NCBI GenBank assembly: GCA_902793845.1
Contig: CADBFE010000011.1
Coordinates: 1 to 33,017 of the forward strand
DNA from: an uncultured Lachnospiraceae bacterium
Lineage (GTDB): Bacteria; Bacillota; Clostridia; Lachnospirales; Lachnospiraceae
Reading direction: 5' to 3'
DNA: 33,017 bases
The notes below the pieces were generated by a model, which saw only the letters and a list, made by a program, of their open reading frames with translations, was not told where the DNA came from and made no database searches. Positions 17,269-24,013 of the stretch are shown in pieces. A program made the translations under genes and the position numbers. How positions within the stretch are numbered: position 1 is the stretch's first letter; each line of letters begins with the position of its first letter.

Positions 17269-19021
17269 ATTTTTAGGACGCGGTTCGGGATTTTCCGACT
17301 ACAACACCTCTGCATTTTTCGTCAGAGGCAACAATATCATAATGATCGACTGTTCGCTGACGTCATTTATACGTCTCAAAAGTCTTGGCTTTGAGAAAGT
17401 GGCGATGGGCAAAAACGTTTTTGACGTAACCGTATTGGTGACCCACACCCACAGCGATCACATATCGGGTATACCGATGCTGCTCCATTACTGCTATTAC
17501 GTAAAGCATATCGGAGTGACCATCATAGCTCCGTCAGAGGAGGTAAAAGCAGACCTTAAATATTACTTTGACAGGCTCGATGGATGTGATGAGGAGGAGT
17601 ACACACTGATCACGGCAGATGAGTACAGGCAGAGTGATACCTACGACAGTCTGTGGCTCCTCGATGTGATAAAGACATCCCATACGCCCCAGCTTGAGGG
17701 CAAGTGCTTTGGATACAGGCTTTTTGTGGATGACCGTATGATCGTCTACACCGGAGACTCCAACAATATAGGGGATTTTATCCCGTATCTGGAGGACGGT
17801 ATGGAGCTCTACTGTGAATGTTCGTCATATGAGTCGGGCGTTCATATAAACATTAAGAAATTGCTTGAATATAAAGCATTTTTCAAGGATAATAATATAA
17901 AGGTTTACCTCATGCATCTTGATGATGAGGAGGCCATCAGAGAGGTTGCTGAGCCTGCAGGATACAAGCTGGCACTTCTCTGGAGGGACAGGGATATTAC
18001 GAAAGCACTCGGAGGTTTTATGACAGACGAAAAGAAGATGTTAGACGATTTATTTGACGTAAGCGACAAGCTCTACGGCAATATGTGTCTCCATAAGGAG
18101 AACAATCATGCAGAGGTATTTAAGTATCTGACAGAGATGGGACGTATCATGACTGATGCGGACAGAGCTTCATTCTGGAAATGGGAGAAGAGGAAAAAGC
18201 AGATATGGACAACCTCGGCAACAGGCGTTGACAAGATCATCATCCCTGATGATACGGGACTGGTGGGCAAGGCTCTCCACGAGGGCAGGGTCATCGTCAC
18301 AAACGATCCGTACAACAATCCTGACTTTAACGCAGAGGTGGATAAGCAGACCGGATATGTGACCAAGTCAATCCTCGTACTGCCTGTATGCGACGTAAAC
18401 GGTCAGTATATCGGAGCATTCCAGATCATCAATAAAAACGGTGACAAGGGATTTGATGAGAAAGAGGACGCAAGACGCCTCTCCATGGCAGCCCTTATAT
18501 GCGGACTCGCCCTTGAGTCAGAGTCATTCCTTGAGGAGTCTCATCATGACAGACTGACCAAGCTCAAAAACCGTATGGGATTTTATCATGACTTCTCAAA
18601 GAAGTATAATGCATGCCTCCAGGAAGACAGACCCTTAAGTATGTTTATTTCTGATATTGATAAGTTCAAGAGAGTAAACGATACATACGGTCACAACGCA
18701 GGTGATGATGTGCTCGCATTTACAGCCAATCTCATCGAGAGTTTTGTGCCTGAAGACGGCGGCCTCTACAGATGGGGCGGCGAGGAGTTTATCATGCTCA
18801 TGCCAGATACAGACCTTAAGGGCGCTGCCGAGATGGCTGAAAAAGTCAGGGCAAAGCTTCAGGATACACCCTGCAATGCCCAGGGCAATATCCTCAACCT
18901 GACCATGAGCTTCGGATGTCATCAGTTTGACAAGGAACTCTCAATCGAGGACAACGTAAGCAAGGCTGACGAGTATCTCTATACAGCAAAAGAAACTGGA
19001 CGTAACAAAGTCGTATTCTAG
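17261..19021 (+). CDS. Metallo-beta-lactamase-fold / GAF / GGDEF fusion protein
   Basis: 586 aa, no membrane helix. Residues 1-245 are a metallo-beta-lactamase fold of the RNase Z/class II phosphodiesterase type: THTHSDH at about 61-67, then His in KTSHTPQ, Asp in YTGDSNN and a late His in MHLDDE, a complete di-metal ligand set. Residues about 257-420 form a GAF domain that includes NKNGDKGF followed by DEKED, close to the NKxnFx3DE motif of nucleotide-binding GAF domains. Residues about 425-586 are a diguanylate cyclase domain with an intact RWGGEEF. The RxxD inhibitory site is absent. The gene overlaps the adenylate cyclase gene by 8 nt, so the protein may degrade or sense cAMP and make c-di-GMP. 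The metallo domain could instead act on an RNA or another phosphodiester. Confidence 0.88.
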   Translation: MLKFLGRGSGFSDYNTSAFFVRGNNIIMIDCSLTSFIRLKSLGFEKVAMGKNVFDVTVLVTHTHSDHISGIPMLLHYCYYVKHIGVTIIAPSEEVKADLKYYFDRLDGCDEEEYTLITADEYRQSDTYDSLWLLDVIKTSHTPQLEGKCFGYRLFVDDRMIVYTGDSNNIGDFIPYLEDGMELYCECSSYESGVHINIKKLLEYKAFFKDNNIKVYLMHLDDEEAIREVAEPAGYKLALLWRDRDITKALGGFMTDEKKMLDDLFDVSDKLYGNMCLHKENNHAEVFKYLTEMGRIMTDADRASFWKWEKRKKQIWTTSATGVDKIIIPDDTGLVGKALHEGRVIVTNDPYNNPDFNAEVDKQTGYVTKSILVLPVCDVNGQYIGAFQIINKNGDKGFDEKEDARRLSMAALICGLALESESFLEESHHDRLTKLKNRMGFYHDFSKKYNACLQEDRPLSMFISDIDKFKRVNDTYGHNAGDDVLAFTANLIESFVPEDGGLYRWGGEEFIMLMPDTDLKGAAEMAEKVRAKLQDTPCNAQGNILNLTMSFGCHQFDKELSIEDNVSKADEYLYTAKETGRNKVVF

Positions 19022-19039
19022 ATTTCAGTGCATTTAACG

Positions 19040-19076
19040 GCACCGGTTAAGTCGATGATTTAATCGGTGCTTATTT
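19040..19076 (+). terminator. Rho-independent terminator of the FecR-cyclase operon
   Basis: GCACCG (19040-19045) pairs with CGGTGC (19065-19070), and an inner TTAA/TTAA extends the stem. It is followed by TTATTTT. It lies 18 nt after the stop of the GAF-GGDEF gene. Confidence 0.8.
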
Positions 19077-19106
19077 TATATATTATCCTTAAAATGTAAT
19101 AAATAT

Positions 19107-19128
19107 GGTAAAATATAATAGGTATAAT
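19107..19128 (+). promoter_or_regulatory. Candidate promoter of the EAL gene
   Basis: Three overlapping -10 candidates occur: extended TGGTAAAAT (19106-19114), TATAAT (19114-19119) and TATAAT (19123-19128). No convincing TTGACA lies upstream at 16-18 nt, so an extended -10 or activator-assisted promoter is likely. The position between a terminator and the next gene supports promoter activity somewhere here. Confidence 0.45.
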
Positions 19129-19159
19129 AAGAGGGATTTACTGACAGGAGAAAGTCTGC

Positions 19160-20953
19160 ATGTTTATAAATAAAATGAATCAGCTGTTTAAACCTAAACG
19201 ACGACTTTACTATTCCGAGACTACGATAGAAGAGCTCAGAGAAGTCAATGCCGGAAGATTTCCGGAGAGAGTAGCAAAGTATACAAATGCCTTCGGGACA
19301 TATGATTATCCCGGGGTATTTATGTGCCCGCCGTTTAAACTGCCGGTTATCGGTATAGAATATCGCCCGGATGATCCGAGGATAGATTATCCCACGGATC
19401 TTGAGTATGTGGATGTTGATGCTCATTTCTTTTATGCGGTTGAAATGGATAATGGTATTGAGATGAGCCCTGAGTCTGTCAAAAGTATTTTTGACAAAAT
19501 GGCACTTGATGATGATGCCCACAGACTGTATACCGATTTCTCCTTTAAAGATCATTCCGATTTCATCGGTATATTTGCTGATGATAAAAAGATCAGGATA
19601 CTGTATGAACTAAACCTTGACACCATTGAGTGCAAGGATGTCATGAATGACAATGTAGAGAAGTTTGGAAAGGACTATCTTTATAGCCTTGCATTCAGGG
19701 AGCCCATTACAGGCCACTACAACTGGAATCATTTAGGTCCTTTCCTGGAGGCTCCGACCGAGTATGGTATAACCGATTACGCTTTTGTTCATTTTGATAT
19801 AAAGGAATTCCGGATCATAAACGAAGTATACGGTCACTCCATAGCCAATACCATACTCTGTGATATAGTCAGGGCTATGAATGAGAGTGATTTCGTATAT
19901 ACAAGCTGCAGGTGTCATAATGACAATTTTGCGATGCTTATAAAGGATATGCCGCATGATGAGATGAGACATAAGCTCGAGGATTTCTTTGAGGGGATAT
20001 CCCGTATATCGAAGGATCCGAAATACAAGATTTATTACAGGGCGGGCGTGGTGCCAATGCAGCGTTCCATGCTGGCAGGTAACCGCGTGGCCGATGCAGC
20101 CAAACTGGCCCAGTCCCTTGGGAAGAGCCATTACAAGACAGATATCACATTTTACAGTGACAGGATGCATGACGATGTGCTCTGGGGCAATTATATAAAG
20201 GCATATCTGGATACTGCCATAGAAAATGACGAGTTTGTGGTTTATCTCCAGCCCAAGTTTGATCTGGGTACAGAGCAGATAATAGGTGCAGAGGCCCTTG
20301 TCAGGTGGAATTATAAAAGTACGGAGTTTATGCCGCCGTCAAGATTCATACCGTTTTTTGAAAAGGACGGCTCTATAGGCAAGGTCGATGATATCGTCCT
20401 GTCAAAAGTATGCGCCGCATTAAAAAAGTGGAAGGATGAAGGCAGGAAACTCTATCCAATATCTGTCAATTTATCAAGGGAGCGGATTTACGAGAGTGGT
20501 CTGATCGATCATCTTACCTCAATAGTTGACTCCTTCGGAGTGGATCATAAGCTGATAGACTTTGAACTTACGGAAAATGCGACATATGAGGATACTGATT
20601 ATCTGATGAGTCTGCTCAGGCAACTCCGTGACAGGGGATTTGTGATATCCATGGACGATTTCGGTACGGGATATTCTTCATTTTCACTACTGACCGAGAT
20701 GCCGCTTGATATATTAAAGATTGATAAGAGCTTTATTGATAAAGTCGGAACGGATATAGAGAGTGACAAAGATATTACTGTCATCAGGCATATCATCACG
20801 CTGGCAAAGGAACTTGATTTTAAGTGTCTGGCCGAGGGCGCGGAGACGAGGAATCAGGTAGACCGGTTAAAGGTGCTTGGCTGCGAGATAGTACAGGGAT
20901 ACTATTACAGCAAGCCTGTAGCCATAAGCGAGTATGAAGGGAAGTATCTTTAA
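19160..20953 (+). CDS. Degenerate GGDEF - EAL c-di-GMP phosphodiesterase
   Basis: 597 aa, no signal peptide or membrane helix. Residues about 1-165 are a domain I do not recognise, rich in Tyr, Phe and Asp. Residues about 175-330 are a GGDEF domain whose active site is lost: CHNDNF stands where GGDEF would be, so it is probably regulatory. Residues about 350-597 are a complete EAL domain with GAEALVRW, the Asn of SVNLS, FELTE, MDDFGTGYSS, LKIDKSFID, EGAET and QGYYYSKP; all metal and catalytic positions are present, so it should hydrolyse c-di-GMP to pGpG. Start: ATG 19160 with AGGAG at 19146-19150. The 32-nt gap to the next gene suggests it leads an operon of small and membrane proteins. Confidence 0.92.
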   Translation: MFINKMNQLFKPKRRLYYSETTIEELREVNAGRFPERVAKYTNAFGTYDYPGVFMCPPFKLPVIGIEYRPDDPRIDYPTDLEYVDVDAHFFYAVEMDNGIEMSPESVKSIFDKMALDDDAHRLYTDFSFKDHSDFIGIFADDKKIRILYELNLDTIECKDVMNDNVEKFGKDYLYSLAFREPITGHYNWNHLGPFLEAPTEYGITDYAFVHFDIKEFRIINEVYGHSIANTILCDIVRAMNESDFVYTSCRCHNDNFAMLIKDMPHDEMRHKLEDFFEGISRISKDPKYKIYYRAGVVPMQRSMLAGNRVADAAKLAQSLGKSHYKTDITFYSDRMHDDVLWGNYIKAYLDTAIENDEFVVYLQPKFDLGTEQIIGAEALVRWNYKSTEFMPPSRFIPFFEKDGSIGKVDDIVLSKVCAALKKWKDEGRKLYPISVNLSRERIYESGLIDHLTSIVDSFGVDHKLIDFELTENATYEDTDYLMSLLRQLRDRGFVISMDDFGTGYSSFSLLTEMPLDILKIDKSFIDKVGTDIESDKDITVIRHIITLAKELDFKCLAEGAETRNQVDRLKVLGCEIVQGYYYSKPVAISEYEGKYL

Positions 20954-20985
20954 TTGATATTATTAATGTATAAGGGGAAAAATAA

Positions 20986-21474
20986 ATGAATCCGGAATCG
21001 GCAAAAAGAGTAGGACTGAAAATGAATATAGCGATGGGGCTCCTTATGAGCTTTTCCATGTCACTCATAGGTAATCTCACGTCAGGTCATTTTCAGATAA
21101 TCGGATTTCTGATCAGTTTTGTGATCAGTACGATAATCAGTATCATCATAGGCTTTATCATACCGATGGGCAGGCTTGGAGCAGCCCTTTGCAAAATGTG
21201 CAGATTAAAGCAGGGATCCATGGGAGCGAGAGTCCTTGAGAGTATAGTTTCGGATATCATATATACGCCGGTTCTCACTGCCATAATGGTGGGACTCGCA
21301 TACATGATGGTGATGAAGCAGAGCGGCGGGATGGCACCCGTCACATACGGACAGATGTTCCTTGGCTCATTCTTTATATGCCTGGGAGCCGGATTTGTCA
21401 TCATATTTATCTTCCAGCCCATATTCTTAAAAATGTTTATGAAGAAAGAGGGCATTGGAGGACCGAGAGAGTAA
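20986..21474 (+). CDS. Four-helix membrane protein of unknown function
   Basis: 162 aa. There are about four membrane helices in two pairs (about 14-55 and 87-148), joined by a basic loop with several cysteines (ALCKMCRLKQ). The two halves resemble each other, since each starts with a polar-flanked Met-rich helix. This looks somewhat like DUF2798-type proteins, but I cannot confirm that. ATG 20986 is preceded by GGGGA. It lies 32 nt after the EAL gene and 23 nt before a 61-aa gene, so it is probably in one operon with them. No function can be assigned. Confidence 0.75.
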   Translation: MNPESAKRVGLKMNIAMGLLMSFSMSLIGNLTSGHFQIIGFLISFVISTIISIIIGFIIPMGRLGAALCKMCRLKQGSMGARVLESIVSDIIYTPVLTAIMVGLAYMMVMKQSGGMAPVTYGQMFLGSFFICLGAGFVIIFIFQPIFLKMFMKKEGIGGPRE

Positions 21475-21497
21475 ATTATTTTTTAAGGAGAATAAAA

Positions 21498-21683
21498 ATG
21501 GATATCAAAAAAGAAGCAGAAAAGCTCGCAAAGAATGTTAACAAAGATGATTTAAAAAAGGCTGTAAGTCAGGCCCTTGACTCAAAAGAGGCTGACAAGG
21601 TCATTGATAAGGTTAACGAAAAAATGAAGAAGGATATCAGCAAGGATGATATCAAAAATGCAGTTGATTCATTTTTGAAATAA
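21498..21683 (+). CDS. Small charged helical protein (61 aa)
   Basis: The start is ATG 21498, with AAGGAG close upstream. The same frame is open further back into the preceding gene, but no good start signal lies there. The protein is Lys/Asp-rich, predicted helical and without cysteine. It contains an internal repeat: NKDDLKKAVSQAL and SKDDIKNAVDSFL. Its identity is unknown; the repeat and charge suggest a small helical hairpin or bundle. It sits between two membrane-protein genes with short gaps and appears co-transcribed with the EAL phosphodiesterase. Confidence 0.75.
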   Translation: MDIKKEAEKLAKNVNKDDLKKAVSQALDSKEADKVIDKVNEKMKKDISKDDIKNAVDSFLK

Positions 21684-21703
21684 TATTTATCCGGGGATAG
21701 TAT

Positions 21704-22366
21704 ATGGAGCCGATTAAAGATGGCGATTATGTCATTATACAAAGTAATCCTAGAGAAAAGATAAGCGATGCCCTTAATGTGATCATCATATGTCTGGCAG
21801 GTGCCGGAGTAGGGCGGATGATCGATCATAAGGATGATGCAGGCGTGCTTATGGCGTCAGGACTGGAAAACCTCAAGTATTTTACGGTGCTGTCCAATAT
21901 ATTCTGCCTTATAGTCGCGATTATTTTTATCGTACTTTCGTTAATGCGAAAAAAGTGTCCCATCATCCTGAAACTAATTTCAGTATCGGGTGTGGCCCTC
22001 ACTTTTGCAATCGTTGCTTTTTTTCTGGCACCGATGTATCCGGACTTGAATATGTATGAGGGTACAAACAGATTCTTTCACCTGATTGTGCCGATTGTGG
22101 CCATGATTGAATTTATCATGTATGAGCAGGAGAGGAAGATGCCGTTTAAATATACATTTTTCGCAGCGATACCTTCTCTCATATATGGCAATTTTTATCT
22201 CGCAAACTGCCTGATAAACGGTATCGGAGAATGGCCGGAGACAAATGACTGGTACGGATTCCTTAACTGGGGATACCCTGTCGGCATGGTCATATTTGCA
22301 GGAGTCGTCCTGGCAAACTGGGGTATCGCATGCCTGTTCTGGTGGATCAAGCAGTACATCAGGTGA
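21704..22366 (+). CDS. Pr6Pr/FAR-17a-like integral membrane protein
   Basis: 220 aa with about six membrane helices. The pattern LKYFTVLSNIFC in an early helix, NRFFHLIVPIVAM in the middle and a late IYGNFYL is like the Pr6Pr/FAR-17a/AIG1 group (RYFT.qSN, LH...P, YG motifs). That assignment is tentative, since it rests on remembered motifs. Start: ATG 21704 with GGGGA at about 21693-21697. It closes the EAL operon and is followed by a strong symmetrical terminator. The substrate or role is not known. Confidence 0.75.
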   Translation: MEPIKDGDYVIIQSNPREKISDALNVIIICLAGAGVGRMIDHKDDAGVLMASGLENLKYFTVLSNIFCLIVAIIFIVLSLMRKKCPIILKLISVSGVALTFAIVAFFLAPMYPDLNMYEGTNRFFHLIVPIVAMIEFIMYEQERKMPFKYTFFAAIPSLIYGNFYLANCLINGIGEWPETNDWYGFLNWGYPVGMVIFAGVVLANWGIACLFWWIKQYIR

Positions 22367-22392
22367 TAAAAGGAAATTTTGTTATTAAAATA

Positions 22393-22420
22393 AAAAACGC
22401 ATCGAATCCGATGCGTTTTT
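22393..22420. terminator. Perfect 12-bp terminator hairpin, possibly bidirectional
   Basis: AAAAACGCATCG (22393-22404) pairs with CGATGCGTTTTT (22409-22420) around the loop AATC. A- and T-runs flank the GC core on both sides, so it could work in both directions. It ends the EAL operon. An ATG at 22422 directly after it, in frame with the next gene, is therefore unlikely to be used. Confidence 0.88.
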
Positions 22421-22443
22421 CATGAGATTTAAAGAATTATACG

Positions 22444-22450
22444 AAAAGGA
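22444..22450 (+). promoter_or_regulatory. Ribosome binding site that sets the TIGR01440 gene start
   Basis: AAAAGGA lies 7 nt before ATG 22458. The upstream in-frame ATG at 22422 abuts the T-run of the terminator and has no Shine-Dalgarno sequence, so 22458 is preferred. The resulting N-terminus also fits the usual length of the family. Confidence 0.7.
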
Positions 22451-22457
22451 CAATAAA

Positions 22458-23000
22458 ATGAGCGAAATTTACGATCAGGCGAAAGCTGTAATGACGGAAG
22501 TGTATGAGGGACTGGACCCTAAGATGGGCAATCTACTCGTGATAGGATGTTCCACCAGCACAGTCCTTGGAGATATGCCGGGGACAAATTCAAGTGAAGA
22601 GATAGCAGATGATCTGTATAAGGCCGTGACAGAAGTATTTGGCGGTAAGTATGATATCGCAGTTCAGTGCTGCGAGCATTTAAACAGAGCACTCGTGGTT
22701 GAGAGAGACCTGGCTGAAAAAAACGGATGGACCATGGTAAATGCGGTGCCCCACAGAAAAGCCGGCGGAGCATTTGCCACAAAGCATTATGCATCTCTTA
22801 AAGATCCGGTGGTTGTAGAAAATATTGATTCAGGGGCTGTGGCAGGTATCGATATCGGAGGCGTGATGATTGGTATGCATATGCGTGCTGTCGTAGTACC
22901 GATGAAGTTAAAAAACAGAGCTATAGGCGAGGCGATAGTCATTGCCGGCAGAAGCCGTCTTAAATATATCGGCGGTGAGAGAACACATTATATGGAGTAG
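22458..23000 (+). CDS. TIGR01440 / YwlG (UPF0340, DUF436) family protein
   Basis: 180 aa, the standard family length, from ATG 22458. Clear signatures are LLVIGCSTSTVLG, the segment from VQCCEHLNRA through LVVERDLAE, KAGGAFATKHYA and a C-terminal GIDIGGVMIGMHM. The family is widespread in Firmicutes (B. subtilis YwlG), is cytoplasmic and has no established reaction that I know of. The conserved CCEH and CST cysteines could bind metal or act catalytically. The next gene starts 9 nt downstream, so the two are probably co-transcribed, though no functional link is evident. No convincing promoter was found between the terminator and this start. Confidence 0.93.
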   Translation: MSEIYDQAKAVMTEVYEGLDPKMGNLLVIGCSTSTVLGDMPGTNSSEEIADDLYKAVTEVFGGKYDIAVQCCEHLNRALVVERDLAEKNGWTMVNAVPHRKAGGAFATKHYASLKDPVVVENIDSGAVAGIDIGGVMIGMHMRAVVVPMKLKNRAIGEAIVIAGRSRLKYIGGERTHYME

Positions 23001-23009
23001 CATACGATT

Positions 23010-23891
23010 ATGAAGAAACTGACAGATAAATTATATGGCGGAATAGATTTTAAATGGTGGAAGGTAATAGTATTTGCTGTTGCCGTAGCGGTTTTAACAG
23101 CAGTATTCCTGATATTGCCGGTATTTGAAAATACCTCTTTTAAGAGAATGGGAGTGACATTTGAGGCGTGGATTTTCTTTGCCATAATCATTATGGCAAA
23201 CTGTAAAAAGCCCCTTGAGTCGGCCTTAAAGACCTTTGTATTCTTTCTGGTGAGCCAGCCACTCATATATCTGATCCAGGTGCCTTTCTCATCTATGGGA
23301 TGGCAGCTCTTTGGATATTATAAATACTGGTTTATCTTGACGATACTCACCTTCCCGGCAGCATTTATCGGATGGTTTATCACGAAAAAGAACTGGCTGA
23401 GTCTATTGATACTCTCACCTATGCTCTTTATCCTGACATACGATTATGTCGGCTGTTTTAAGCATACATTCAGGCATTTCCCCTTGCTTTTAGTCACAGC
23501 AGTTTTCTGCCTTGGTCAGGTGATATTGTATCTGTGTGCATTTACATCAAATATATGGCAGAAAATCCTTGGATTTATACTGCCTCTCCTGGCATTTATG
23601 GTAGTGGCATTTATAAATCCCCCCATGCAGCTAAACGGTACCAATTTCCTGCCGGACAATCCCACGCTTTCGGAGGATGCTGTTCTCACCATGGATTATA
23701 TAGGCGACGATGCACCTGATATAAATGTCTCAATCTATACTACCGGCCCGGACAGTATGGTACGGATCGAGGCCACTGATTTTGGAACGGCCGATTTTAC
23801 CATCACAGACGGTGATACAGAGTATCATTATACCGTCAATATATACGACGATGAAGCCGGTCATGTTCAGAATGAAATAACCGTAAAATAA
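23010..23891 (+). CDS. Seven-helix membrane protein with C-terminal extracellular domain
   Basis: 293 aa, not recognised. About seven helices (about 17-36, 50-64, 70-90, 106-125, 128-146, 155-176 and 183-202) are followed by a 90-residue acidic beta-type domain containing the repeated D-T/I pattern ATDFGTADFTITDGDTEYHY. An odd number of helices puts this domain outside the cell if the N-terminus is inside. It follows the TIGR01440 gene by 9 nt, and a terminator hairpin begins 4 nt after its stop. No family or substrate can be named. Confidence 0.8.
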   Translation: MKKLTDKLYGGIDFKWWKVIVFAVAVAVLTAVFLILPVFENTSFKRMGVTFEAWIFFAIIIMANCKKPLESALKTFVFFLVSQPLIYLIQVPFSSMGWQLFGYYKYWFILTILTFPAAFIGWFITKKNWLSLLILSPMLFILTYDYVGCFKHTFRHFPLLLVTAVFCLGQVILYLCAFTSNIWQKILGFILPLLAFMVVAFINPPMQLNGTNFLPDNPTLSEDAVLTMDYIGDDAPDINVSIYTTGPDSMVRIEATDFGTADFTITDGDTEYHYTVNIYDDEAGHVQNEITVK

Positions 23892-23894
23892 AGT

Positions 23895-23926
23895 ACAGCC
23901 CTGATATAAAAATATATCGGGGCTGT
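23895..23926 (+). terminator. Terminator-type hairpin overlapping the next promoter
   Basis: ACAGCCC (23895-23901) pairs with GGGCTGT (23920-23926), and the inner TGATATA/TATATCG adds seven pairs including one wobble, around an AAA loop. The T-run is weak (TTTGAG) because the same bases form the -35 of the following promoter. Confidence 0.65.
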
Positions 23927-23955
23927 TTGAGATTAACGGGAAAAAATGGTAAAAT
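23927..23955 (+). promoter_or_regulatory. Promoter of the propeller-GGDEF gene cluster
   Basis: TTGAGA (23927-23932) and TAAAAT (23950-23955) are separated by 17 nt, and the -10 carries the extended TG (TGGTAAAAT). Transcription would start near 23962, about 50 nt before the ATG at 24014. Confidence 0.75.
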
Positions 23956-24013
23956 AAATGGTATGCCACATCATGATTTTGCAGTGGCAATCAGGAGTTA
24001 AAAAGGGGTTACA

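Noticed and set aside
22422-22457. Upstream start for the TIGR01440 protein
   Set aside because: It directly follows the T-run of a terminator and lacks a Shine-Dalgarno sequence; ATG 22458 has AAAAGGA at good spacing.
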